Shown here: piece by piece, positions 14,344-21,084 of the stretch
How the letters are laid out: every line of letters begins with the position of its first letter
How positions within the stretch are numbered: the first letter of the stretch is position 1
Origin: a virus
IMG/VR virus record: IMGVR_UViG_3300040944_000061
Span: 1-21,379 of that record
Strand: one strand, 5' to 3'
DNA: 21,379 nucleotides
Notes under the pieces: generated by a model
Seen by the model: the letters and a program-made list of their open reading frames with translations, nothing else
Database searches by the model: none
Told to the model about the DNA's origin: nothing
Position numbers and translations under genes: made by a program

Positions 14344-14500
14344 GCTGGTTTTCCTCCTCAGCCACAACTACAGGCTTCTGTGACGCCACCGGAGCGAGAA
14401 CCTGATGCCATCCAGCGCTCATCAAAATCGTAAGCTTATCGGTGGTCGCCTCGACTTCCTTCACCTCGCCCTCGGGCGAGCGCATGAAAACTGAATCCAT
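14336..14500 (-). CDS. Small tail-region protein, 54 residues
   Basis: A 54-residue protein, MDSVFMRSPEGEVKEVEA then TTDKLTILMSAGWHQVLAP, with an acidic C-terminus. The ATG at 14500 is chosen because GAGGAG overlaps the stop of the previous gene just upstream; an upstream start at 14581 would overlap that gene heavily. The VEA...L..LM..GWHQV pattern is a short beta-alpha-beta-like motif found in small phage proteins encoded before the tube gene. Function unknown. It overlaps the tail tube start by eight bases, so the two are probably translated together. Confidence 0.7.
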   Translation of the reverse strand: MDSVFMRSPEGEVKEVEATTDKLTILMSAGWHQVLAPVASQKPVVVAEEENQHG

Positions 14501-14510
14501 ACCGTTCTCC

Positions 14511-15014
14511 TCATTCCCCGCCGGGATTACCTTGTTCCACCAGCGTTGCCTGAACTTCGAAATAGTCGAGCGTCGCCCCATCCGCGCTCACCACAACCGT
14601 GTTTCGCTGCGCGGAGGGAAGGTCCATGTCCATTGGGTAGCAATCGGGATCGATCTGCAAATGCAGAAGCGACTCCCACGATGGAGCGCCCGTCGGTCTG
14701 GCGCTCACCAGCAGCCAGAACAGATCGGCATACGTAGCAGTCGATTCCTGTTCCGGCGCCCGCAAGTAAATCGCGAAGCGATGGGCGAAATGCAGCGCCC
14801 CACCAGTGAGACGCCGCGGCGTGGTGCCGTTCCACGCGATGAGGATCGAGCCGGGCGGCATCTGCAGAATGGCCAGCCGCAGATTGTTATCGTTGGCCAG
14901 CCCTTCCATGAACGCGCGGATGTTGTCGCCGTCGCCGCCGATCGCGGTGACCAGGTCCGGGCAGGACTGGAGCGCAGTCACCCACTCGCCGAGTATTGTT
15001 TTCGGATTGATCAC
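14511..15014 (-). CDS. Tail completion / terminator-like protein
   Basis: A 167-residue protein starting at GTG 15014 (VINPKTILGEWVTAL). The start overlaps the stop of the preceding gene as GTGA, a coupling arrangement typical of this operon; the ATG at 15107 further upstream would place 31 residues of unlikely sequence inside that gene. Contents include an N-terminal helix, then IRAFMEGLANDNNLRLAIL, GSILIAWNGT, HRFAIYLRAPEQES and DYFEVQATLVEQ. Proteins of this size between head-tail connector and tube often cap the tube (gpU-like) or complete the tail (gpZ-like). Which of the two cannot be decided by eye. Confidence 0.7.
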   Translation of the reverse strand: MINPKTILGEWVTALQSCPDLVTAIGGDGDNIRAFMEGLANDNNLRLAILQMPPGSILIAWNGTTPRRLTGGALHFAHRFAIYLRAPEQESTATYADLFWLLVSARPTGAPSWESLLHLQIDPDCYPMDMDLPSAQRNTVVVSADGATLDYFEVQATLVEQGNPGGE

Positions 15015-15334
15015 GACCGTTGAAGAAGTGCCAGGTTGAGCATGCCGTAGGCGTCCGACTGGCGCACTGTCGTCACCACGTACTGCGTGCCCCAGGCCGT
15101 CACCCAATCGCCTTTTACCGGCGGATTCGAGAAGTCAGTCGGATTCACCGAGATCTCCTCGAAGTTCGCCACCGCGCCCGACTCCTCACGCACACGAAGG
15201 TGGCGGATGGCGGTCACCGTGAACGGATTCCCCTGCGCTGCGCCCGCCTGAACCGGCTGGTACACCACCGGCTCGCCGAACGTCTGCAACATCACGCCGT
15301 CCACGAAGGCTTCAATGCTGGGCCAGTTCGGCAT
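15011..15334 (-). CDS. gpFII-like head-tail connector
   Basis: A 107-residue beta-rich protein: FVDGVMLQTFGEPVVYQPV, then LRVREESGAVANFEEISV, and WVTAWGTQYVVTTVRQSD before the end. This pattern resembles the small lambda gpFII-type attachment proteins that form the stopper between portal/adaptor and tail. The position after the capsid genes and before the tail terminator fits. One base separates its ATG from the stop of the previous gene, and its stop overlaps the next GTG. Length is close to lambda gpFII (117 residues). Confidence 0.7.
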   Translation of the reverse strand: MPNWPSIEAFVDGVMLQTFGEPVVYQPVQAGAAQGNPFTVTAIRHLRVREESGAVANFEEISVNPTDFSNPPVKGDWVTAWGTQYVVTTVRQSDAYGMLNLALLQRS

Positions 15335-15335
15335 C

Positions 15336-15662
15336 TCACGTCCAGTAGGCGACGATCAGTCCTTCGCCCGCGTTGTTGGCGTCGACGTAGTAGTCGGACG
15401 GCCGCAGCAAGTGGCGCGCATCTTCCGCCCAGATCTCGTAAGCATCCGCAACGCCGCCACCAGCACCGGTGGGCCAGAACTCTTTGACCACGCCCGCGCC
15501 GTTCGCCTTGGTCAGGCCCGAGACACCCAGGAACACGCGGCCTGTATCGCCGATGGCCGCCGCGAAGCGCATCCGTTCGACGCGCAGGTTCGTGTCAGTG
15601 CTAACCGGAACTGGCGTGCCGGGCGTCGGAACGGAGACTTTGCCGAACGATTTTGCTTTCAT
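15336..15662 (-). CDS. Small beta-rich virion protein, unknown function
   Basis: A 108-residue protein starting MKAKSFGKVSVPTPGTPVPV, with TGRVFLGVSGLTKANGAGVV in the middle and ending DANNAGEGLIVAYWT. The order VSV.TPGT.V.V, then GRVFLG, then YYVDANN.GEG..V.Y suggests a compact beta sandwich as found in small capsid-surface or connector proteins. Five bases separate it from the previous stop; no clear Shine-Dalgarno, so it probably depends on coupling. I do not recognise the family. Location in the head module suggests a virion role. Confidence 0.65.
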   Translation of the reverse strand: MKAKSFGKVSVPTPGTPVPVSTDTNLRVERMRFAAAIGDTGRVFLGVSGLTKANGAGVVKEFWPTGAGGGVADAYEIWAEDARHLLRPSDYYVDANNAGEGLIVAYWT

Positions 15663-15667
15663 CGGAA

Positions 15668-16003
15668 TCAGAGCCAGGCCAGGATCTTATACTTGGCGTT
15701 GTTGGTCACGGTCACCTTCACGTTGGTGGCGTCGTGCGCGCCCTCGGTCACCGTGAAGACGTTGGCACTGCCGCTGTTGTCGGCGCAGGAGACGAGCACG
15801 CCAGCGGGCACCGCCCCCAGGCCGTGCGCGATACTCTGCTGCGCGCCGTTTCCGGTTTGCACCGCCGACAGGAACTGCTTCTGCTTCGACGGGTAGCTGC
15901 CCTTGAAGTTCGGCTGCGGACCCGCGCTCTGAAACTCCGGAGCGTTAACGGGCGTTTTTTCCACTTTGAAATCGTTTTTCCTTTCCAGGCTTGGCCGGTT
16001 CAT
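15668..16003 (-). CDS. Small head-region protein with HGLG motif
   Basis: A 111-residue protein if read from ATG 16003, or 98 residues from GTG 15964. Contents: FKGSYPSKQKQFLSAV, then QSIAHGLGAVPAGVLVSCAD, then VTEGAHDATNVKVTVTNN. The AHGLG..P motif followed by beta strands recurs in phage surface and fibre proteins. The ATG has no Shine-Dalgarno and overlaps the preceding gene by 59 bases, which is long for this operon; the GTG overlaps by 20 bases, with AAAGGA rather far upstream. The start is unresolved. Role unknown; a capsid-surface decoration is possible. Confidence 0.65.
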   Translation of the reverse strand: MNRPSLERKNDFKVEKTPVNAPEFQSAGPQPNFKGSYPSKQKQFLSAVQTGNGAQQSIAHGLGAVPAGVLVSCADNSGSANVFTVTEGAHDATNVKVTVTNNAKYKILAWL

Positions 16004-16229
16004 GCTGAGGAAGCTTGGAGAGCGTCCGCTCCGCTTCGGGCTGAGTCCCGATCCGGCGCTGCTCGTAGAGTTGCCGCGCCCGCATCAACTGGACCTTGTT
16101 TGTGGCGGCGGGCGCGGGATACTCGTCGCCAATGTCAGATGGCGTAAAGCCCTGCAACGGGCGCAGGACGTACAGAGGCGGAACCCCGCCCCTGGTCAGC
16201 CGCGCCCACGATTCACGACGAAGCATCAT
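15945..16229 (-). CDS. Small hypothetical protein after the major capsid gene
   Basis: A 94-residue basic protein that begins two bases after the capsid stop, with two adjacent ATG codons (16229 and 16226). It contains RGGVPPLYVLRPLQGFTPSD, IGDEYPAPAATNKVQLMRAR and a Lys/Arg-rich, probably disordered C-terminus. Lambda encodes FI (a terminase-capsid helper) at this place, but no similarity to FI can be claimed. The Pro-rich start and charged end suggest a peripheral capsid or packaging protein. Function unknown. Confidence 0.6.
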   Translation of the reverse strand: MMLRRESWARLTRGGVPPLYVLRPLQGFTPSDIGDEYPAPAATNKVQLMRARQLYEQRRIGTQPEAERTLSKLPQHEPAKPGKEKRFQSGKNAR

Positions 16230-16231
16230 GG

Positions 16232-17245
16232 CTACACCGCCGAGATCACGTTGTTGAAGAAGAAGCCGAGATCCGCAGAGACCAGGCGCATATCGAACGC
16301 CGAGTCGATCTCCACGCGATCCGAAGCCAGGTGCTCCATGCGGAACGTCTTGATACGGACACCGGCGCCGCCAGTGGTCCCGATCAGGCCAGTCCAGTTG
16401 AACACGTAACCAGCGCTGGGAGTCATCAGGCCGGCGTTTTTCGGGCGGTAAAACAGCGCGGCGCTCATGCCGCCGATGAACGCGTTGGACTCGGTCGCGC
16501 CTTCCGCCGCCTGGTTGTACACGGCGTCGATGACCAGAACATCTTCCAGTTCCAGAATCTCGGCCATGATCTGCCGGGTGGCCACCGCCGGGTTGGGTGC
16601 GGTCTGGCCGTACTTGGTGCGGTCGATGAAATCCGGGTGGTCGATGAGCTTGTCGAATACCGGGCGGCTGACCACGAAGATATTGGGCGCGAAGCCGCCG
16701 CTCGACAGCCGCATCTGGGTCTTCGCGTGGCGAATGTCAGTGATGGGGTTGCCATTGGGGTAGTTCGCGGAGTCCCAATAGACGACGTGGGTAGAATCCG
16801 CCGTTGCCTGGCCACTGGCCTGGTTGGTCCAGATCCCGGTGCCGAAGAACTTCGAGACCCACTGGTTCTCTCGCCGGATCAGCGCCTTCTGGGTCAGGAA
16901 GATCGTGGCGTCGCGGTCGGGGGCAAGCGGCGAGTCGCTGTTGGAGCGGATCTGGTCGTCCACGTCCTTGTGCAGCGACCAGACGTCGCAGTTGTAGGTG
17001 CCGGTGGAATTCAGATTGTAGCCGGTGCCGGCAGATTCAGTGGCGAGCGCGCGCTTCTGCATCTCGTCGCGGTTGAAGTCGGCCCGCGCGTAGGTGTAGT
17101 AGAGATCGCTTTTGTTTTCGACCGGGACCGCCGGAAAGGCTTTGTCCGCGACGAATTCGACTCCGGCGGCCTCCTGAAGGTAAGCCACGGAAATGTTCGT
17201 CAGCGGTCGGTTGACGTGAACGTCCTGCAATGTCGGTTGAGGCAT
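16232..17245 (-). CDS. Major capsid protein
   Basis: A 337-residue protein, close to lambda gpE in size (341). It starts MPQPTLQDVHVNRPLTNISV with AAAGGAGA well placed upstream. The N-terminal arm is followed by AYLQEAAGVEFVADKAFPAV, a segment FLTQKALIRRENQWVSKFFG, an A-domain-like part NIFVVSRPVFDKLIDHPDF and VATRQIMAEILELEDVLV, and a strand-rich C-terminus that ends RLVSADLGFFFNNVISAV. This layout and the place after the decoration protein fit an HK97-fold capsid subunit. It assembles the prohead shell on the scaffold encoded upstream. No cleavable N-terminal delta domain is apparent; the scaffold is a separate gene product. Confidence 0.88.
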   Translation of the reverse strand: MPQPTLQDVHVNRPLTNISVAYLQEAAGVEFVADKAFPAVPVENKSDLYYTYARADFNRDEMQKRALATESAGTGYNLNSTGTYNCDVWSLHKDVDDQIRSNSDSPLAPDRDATIFLTQKALIRRENQWVSKFFGTGIWTNQASGQATADSTHVVYWDSANYPNGNPITDIRHAKTQMRLSSGGFAPNIFVVSRPVFDKLIDHPDFIDRTKYGQTAPNPAVATRQIMAEILELEDVLVIDAVYNQAAEGATESNAFIGGMSAALFYRPKNAGLMTPSAGYVFNWTGLIGTTGGAGVRIKTFRMEHLASDRVEIDSAFDMRLVSADLGFFFNNVISAV

Positions 17246-17284
17246 TTCTTATTTCTCCTTTGAGTTGTTGCGGCTCGCTGACGG

Positions 17285-17668
17285 CTACATCTTGTACGGG
17301 CCGAGAAGCAGGGCGGGGATGATCACGCCAGCTCCCGCCGAGGAAGCCAGCGCGCGCGCCCGCACGAAATTGCCGGCGGTCGCGGTGATGGCCTGGCCGC
17401 TGGCGTTGGCCATCAGGGGGTCGCCGGCAGTAACGGCAGCGCCGGTCACCAGCTTCGTGATGCCGAGGATGGCGACCTCGCCCTCGACTCCCTGTGCGTT
17501 GGGCTTGTCCTGGACTACGCCATCGGCAACGGCGCCAGCGCCCGTGAAGTTGATCTGTCCGGACGCGTTGGTGGTCACGAAGTAGAACTGCGGATTCACA
17601 GTTCCACCGCTCGTGAGGTCCGCAGCCGCCGGAAGCCCTACTGTGCGTAATGTCTGTTCGAATGCCAT
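17285..17668 (-). CDS. Capsid decoration protein (DUF2190-like)
   Basis: A 127-residue protein starting MAFEQTLRTVGLPAAADL, with GVVQDKPNAQGVEGEVAILG, ITKLVTGAAVTAGDPLMANA, then VRARALASSAGAGVIIPALL. The VQDKPNA...G and G.T.V..GAAV.AGDPL motifs match the DUF2190 'capsid cement' family, small trimeric proteins that bind the outside of mature heads like lambda gpD. The gene order protease-scaffold, decoration, capsid is the same as lambda C-Nu3-D-E. AAAGGAG lies upstream of the ATG. Confidence 0.85.
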   Translation of the reverse strand: MAFEQTLRTVGLPAAADLTSGGTVNPQFYFVTTNASGQINFTGAGAVADGVVQDKPNAQGVEGEVAILGITKLVTGAAVTAGDPLMANASGQAITATAGNFVRARALASSAGAGVIIPALLLGPYKM

Positions 17669-17689
17669 TTCTGTCGATCTCCTTTCGCC

Positions 17690-18352
17690 CTACCGGGCGA
17701 GGCGAACGCCGGCCCGCTCGAGCGTGGCGATCAGGCCCTTCGCGTTGTGCTGCGCCACGAACGCTCCGTAAACCTCGGGATGCTCTTCGAGCATCTGGGC
17801 GTAGGCGCGCTCCTTGGTCAGCTTGGTGGTACCGCTTTCGGCGTAAAGATTGGAAGTCTCTTTGCCGCGATTCTGCCGGGCGTAGGTGGTGGCCTGCGCT
17901 TCAATTTCCTGAAGCGAGCCAACCGCGCCCTGGTTCGGGTTGACGTGGGACGTAATCATGCTCCTCTCGCTCTCGATCACGCGGGCGGCGGTCAGTTCCT
18001 CGCTGATTTCCGCCACGCTGAAGTACTGGCCGGTGGACTTCTTCTTGGTGAGGAGTTCCGCGGCCTTGTCGGGACATCCGGCCATCTTGCACAGTGCGCC
18101 GATGGCTTCGATGTCACCTTCGGGGCGCATCTTCAACGCTTCGCCAGCTACGGCAGCCAGGCCGCTGAGCGGGGCCATGCCTTCCGGTTTCTTGGCGTCG
18201 CCCTTTACGTTCTCGCCGCAGGCATGGCAGAATGTCGCGTCCGCGTGAAGCTTGGTTCCGCACGCGTGGCAGTACTTCGGCTCGTTGTTGGTCTTCTCGT
18301 CGCCGTCGCTGGGCTTCTTACCCTCGGTGGCGATCGTCGTTTCATCGGGCAT
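17690..18352 (-). CDS. Nested Nu3-like scaffold from an internal start
   Basis: In frame with the protease, ATG 18352 (Met305, MPDETTIATEG) is preceded by AAGGAGGTAA at 18361-18370, a near-perfect Shine-Dalgarno. Translation from here gives a 220-residue protein without the peptidase domain: an acidic, Lys-rich start, the zinc ribbon at its residues 28-45, and helical segments. This is the same arrangement as lambda Nu3 within C, where the nested product is the main scaffold guiding capsid assembly. The C-terminal part would bind capsid protein. Production of the nested form is inferred from the site; it could be tested on virion or prohead protein. Confidence 0.7.
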   Translation of the reverse strand: MPDETTIATEGKKPSDGDEKTNNEPKYCHACGTKLHADATFCHACGENVKGDAKKPEGMAPLSGLAAVAGEALKMRPEGDIEAIGALCKMAGCPDKAAELLTKKKSTGQYFSVAEISEELTAARVIESERSMITSHVNPNQGAVGSLQEIEAQATTYARQNRGKETSNLYAESGTTKLTKERAYAQMLEEHPEVYGAFVAQHNAKGLIATLERAGVRLAR

Positions 18353-19264
18353 ACTTGCTGTTACCTCCTTGGTTGTGGATACTGCGGCAATCGCCGCCGT
18401 TGATTTCTGGACCGGCTCGCCCAGCAGTTGACGAAGAGCGTTCATGGCATCGCCAAGTGTTCCGACCGCGTCTGCCAGAAGCGGAACGGCATTCTCCGCC
18501 CAGCACACGCCGGCCTGCGTCGCGATGATCTTTTCCGCGCTGGCCTTCCGGTTCCGCGCGACCGTCGCTACGAACTGGTCGTACTGCCGGTCAATCTCGG
18601 ACTGGATGTCCTTTTCGGCCCGCTCCGATAGCGGTTCATGCGGATTCCCGTCGACCTTCCTGTCGCCTTTGAAGATGTAGGTGTACTTGAACCCCTGCTC
18701 GCCGTTGAACTTCGAATCTTCCGCGTGAAGCACGACGACGCCAACGGACCCGACCGCGCCCATGCGCGTGACGAAGATCCTGTCGGCCGCGCTGGTCAGC
18801 GCGTAGGCCGCCGAGAATGCGAAATCGTCGGCGACCGCAAAGATGGGCTTCAAGCCGCGAAGGGAGTAGATGTAATCGGACAGTTCCAGGCATCCCGTGG
18901 TCTCGCCACCCGGCGAATCCACCTGCAGGAGGATCGCCCGCACTCCGGCGTCGTTGACCGCGTCCTGAAGGTAGCCTCCAATCTGCGCATAGGAACTGCA
19001 ACCACTCAGCGCCGAAACCCAGGATTCCGCTTTCGTTAGCACGCCCTGGATCGGAATGATCGCGATGCCGTCGATCACCTGGTAGCCGCTGTCATCCGCC
19101 TGCTCCATGTACGCGGCCGCGAATGGCTCGGCTCCCACGCCGACGCTGACGGGGATGATCCCCAGCCGCGGGCCCAGCGCCTGCACCATGACGTCCAGCT
19201 TGGGGGGATGAATCATGAGTGGCGTGTTCACAAACCGCGATGCCACGCGAGTCAGATTCCTCAT
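17690..19264 (-). CDS. Head maturation protease (S49 family) fused to scaffold with zinc ribbon
   Basis: A 524-residue protein. Residues 60-275 form an S49 (SppA/lambda gpC-type) peptidase: IIPIQGVL at 69-76, LQVDSPGGE at 113-121, Ser151 in DDFAFSAAYALTSAAD as likely nucleophile, and Lys203 in GDRKVDGNPHEPLSE as general base. Residues 280-330 are a linker. Cys332, Cys335, Cys346 and Cys349 (YCHACG ... FCHACG) form a zinc ribbon. The rest is a helical scaffold-like region ending ERAGVRLAR. The enzyme is expected to sit in the prohead, cut the scaffold and portal, and then be lost. The ATG overlaps the portal stop (ATGA), with GAGGTGGA upstream. An internal start yields a separate scaffold. A zinc ribbon is not a usual part of gpC/Nu3 proteins. 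Confidence 0.9.
   Translation of the reverse strand: MRNLTRVASRFVNTPLMIHPPKLDVMVQALGPRLGIIPVSVGVGAEPFAAAYMEQADDSGYQVIDGIAIIPIQGVLTKAESWVSALSGCSSYAQIGGYLQDAVNDAGVRAILLQVDSPGGETTGCLELSDYIYSLRGLKPIFAVADDFAFSAAYALTSAADRIFVTRMGAVGSVGVVVLHAEDSKFNGEQGFKYTYIFKGDRKVDGNPHEPLSERAEKDIQSEIDRQYDQFVATVARNRKASAEKIIATQAGVCWAENAVPLLADAVGTLGDAMNALRQLLGEPVQKSTAAIAAVSTTKEVTASMPDETTIATEGKKPSDGDEKTNNEPKYCHACGTKLHADATFCHACGENVKGDAKKPEGMAPLSGLAAVAGEALKMRPEGDIEAIGALCKMAGCPDKAAELLTKKKSTGQYFSVAEISEELTAARVIESERSMITSHVNPNQGAVGSLQEIEAQATTYARQNRGKETSNLYAESGTTKLTKERAYAQMLEEHPEVYGAFVAQHNAKGLIATLERAGVRLAR
18361..18370 (-). promoter_or_regulatory. Internal Shine-Dalgarno for the nested scaffold
   Basis: AAGGAGGTAA inside the protease-scaffold gene, with its core 11 bases before an in-frame ATG (18352). 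It is the strongest ribosome binding site visible in the window, stronger than the site of the full-length gene, which fits a scaffold needed in many copies. Confidence 0.75.
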
Positions 19265-20865
19265 GGCTTCACGTCCACCTCGCCCTTGCTGGCATCCTGC
19301 TGGATCTCGGCTTCCGTCAATCCGGCATTGCGCCCGGTCAGGACCTTCCGGCCATCGCTGTCGTAAGAGAGCCCAAGCTTGTCGGCCCGCTCGTTGTCTG
19401 CAGTCTGTTCCGCGTCCACTGCACCGGCGTCGCGCCCTTGCGCCGCCACCTCGGCAGAGCGCGTGGACAAGCCGCTGCGGATGGCGTCGTTAGAAGCCTT
19501 GATGTCCTTTTCGGGATCGACCCACGGCCAGCCGGGCGTTACCCACTGCACTTCCTCGAATGGCTCGGGATCTTTGCTGTACGCGTTCAGCATGTCAATG
19601 CCGAACACCAGCGCCAGCATCGCCTCGCGCAGCCAGCGCTTATAAACCGGGTGGCAGACCTGGAAGATGAAAACCGAATGCTGATACTGCTCGCACTTGC
19701 GGCGGAACTCCAGCAGGCCGGCGCGGATTGACGAGTAGTTGATCCCCGACAGGTCGCCACTGATCTGATACTCGGCAAGCCCGGCGCCGCTCGAAAACGC
19801 TTGCAGGCACGTCCGGATGAACGATTTGAAATCGCCGCTGTCCTTGGCCTCGGCGAACGACACCTCTTCGCCGAAGTTCAGCACCTGGAACGTGCCGGGT
19901 TCGAGCTTGCTGATCTGTGTCCCCGGCTCCGTCTGGCCCGGTCCGTTCTGATATTGGTCCGGGGGGATGATCGGATTATCCGGGCTGGCCTGCGTGATGA
20001 ACCCGGTGATCATCGCCGCAAGTTTCTTGCGGACGATCTCCGCGTCCGTGTACTGCTCCAGTTCGTAGAGCTTCGCAATCACCGACGTAAGCCACGGCTG
20101 TCCCCGGAACTGGCCCGCTCGAATCGGCTTGTAGACGTGCAGCACCTCGGTGGCGGGCACCCGCTCTACCGACAGCGCCTCCATCGGGAAGAACATCGTT
20201 TCGCCGGGATGCGCTTTCCAGAAGTGGTACGCCGCACGCCGTCCGTCGGCCTGAAACTCGATGCCGCACCGGACGGAATTCTTCGGCGGCATCTGCTCGA
20301 TGGCCGTGCGCCACAGCGGCAGTTGCTCGGCTTCGATGAGTTGCAGTTGCAGCGGAACCGTGAGGCCTTCCTTCGGCGAGCGCGGCCGGAACCGGACGAA
20401 GCATTCGCCGGCCTCCATGACCTCGCGGGCAATCACCATCTGCTGGCCGTAGAAGTCCGTCTGGCCCGACGCGGGATTCCGCGGGTCGTACTCGACGTCG
20501 CATTCGCGAGTCCACCGATTCCACTTCCTGGTGATCAGGTCGCGGATCTTATCGTCTGGGTGGTGAGGCACCAGGCGAATCCCACGCCCGATTGCATTCG
20601 CCACATACGAATCCACCGCCGCAGCCGCCCACGCGCTGTTGCGAACGGCGTCCCGGTTCCGCGCCTGCAACTCCAGGCCATGCGAAAACAGGAGCGTGTT
20701 GAGGCCGAGGGACGGCGGATTCCATCCGATGCCGCGACGTCCGCGTCCGGCGGCGTCGAACGGGAACGTCCCCATCGCGCGGGTGCGCGGCACGCGCTGG
20801 ACTGGGATCGGCATCGGCTCGTGCCCGGCCTGGCGCGCGAGCGTCATCAACGTTTCAATTGGCAC
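19261..20865 (-). CDS. Portal protein, lambda gpB family
   Basis: A 534-residue protein. Residues 60-95 carry the helix RDAVRNSAWAAAAVDSYVAN. Residues 145-160 read AREVMEAGECFVRF, 239-259 include LHVYKPIRAGQFRGQPWL, and 368-390 read ISGDLSGINYSSIRAGLLEF. These are the hallmarks of the lambda-type portal, whose ring of 12 subunits at one capsid vertex passes DNA in and out. The length matches lambda gpB (533). The start is GTG 20865, six bases after the previous stop, without a strong Shine-Dalgarno; ATG 20847 is an alternative. The C-terminal 50 residues are charged and Ala/Asp-rich. The stop overlaps the protease start. Confidence 0.93.
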   Translation of the reverse strand: MPIETLMTLARQAGHEPMPIPVQRVPRTRAMGTFPFDAAGRGRRGIGWNPPSLGLNTLLFSHGLELQARNRDAVRNSAWAAAAVDSYVANAIGRGIRLVPHHPDDKIRDLITRKWNRWTRECDVEYDPRNPASGQTDFYGQQMVIAREVMEAGECFVRFRPRSPKEGLTVPLQLQLIEAEQLPLWRTAIEQMPPKNSVRCGIEFQADGRRAAYHFWKAHPGETMFFPMEALSVERVPATEVLHVYKPIRAGQFRGQPWLTSVIAKLYELEQYTDAEIVRKKLAAMITGFITQASPDNPIIPPDQYQNGPGQTEPGTQISKLEPGTFQVLNFGEEVSFAEAKDSGDFKSFIRTCLQAFSSGAGLAEYQISGDLSGINYSSIRAGLLEFRRKCEQYQHSVFIFQVCHPVYKRWLREAMLALVFGIDMLNAYSKDPEPFEEVQWVTPGWPWVDPEKDIKASNDAIRSGLSTRSAEVAAQGRDAGAVDAEQTADNERADKLGLSYDSDGRKVLTGRNAGLTEAEIQQDASKGEVDVKP

Positions 20866-20871
20866 GGCGCT

Positions 20872-21084
20872 TTAGTGGCCCCAACCGTTCGTGGTGTAGA
20901 TCCGGACTTGGCGCACTTGCTGCGGCCCGGACTGCTGTGCGACGTCATTCAGAATCAGATTCCGAAGCTTCAGGTAGTCGTCCACGGAATCGAATTCAAA
21001 CTCGCGATCTTGGAAACGGACGCGCCGCGCCCCCTGCTTACGCGCCGCGTCGAGAGCATCGAGATCGGACTGGGTGAATGCCAT
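20872..21084 (-). CDS. gpW-like head-tail joining protein
   Basis: A 70-residue protein, MAFTQSDLDALDAARKQGAR, then RVRFQDREFEFDSVDDYLKL, RNLILNDVAQQ and a polar end. The helix, beta hairpin, helix order and the DS.DDYLKLRNLI element are those of the gpW family (lambda gpW has 68 residues), which attaches under the portal and stabilises packaged DNA. Its place between terminase and portal is exactly that of gpW. The ATG overlaps the terminase stop as TAATG. Confidence 0.85.
   Translation of the reverse strand: MAFTQSDLDALDAARKQGARRVRFQDREFEFDSVDDYLKLRNLILNDVAQQSGPQQVRQVRIYTTNGWGH

Noticed and set aside
12751-14433. Plus-strand open frame of 560 codons opposite the gpG-like and tail tube genes
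   Set aside because: Composition rich in Arg, His and Val without domains; mirrors the third-position GC of the real minus-strand genes.
15015-15107. Upstream ATG for the tail completion gene
   Set aside because: It would add 31 residues of Gly/Arg-rich sequence inside the gpFII-like gene; the GTG overlapping that gene's stop fits the operon better.
15953-15959. A-AAA-AAC heptamer near the end of the 94-residue gene, a possible minus-one slip site
   Set aside because: A minus-one shift leads into a frame that is not that of the following gene; a plus-one shift would be needed, for which the heptamer gives no support.
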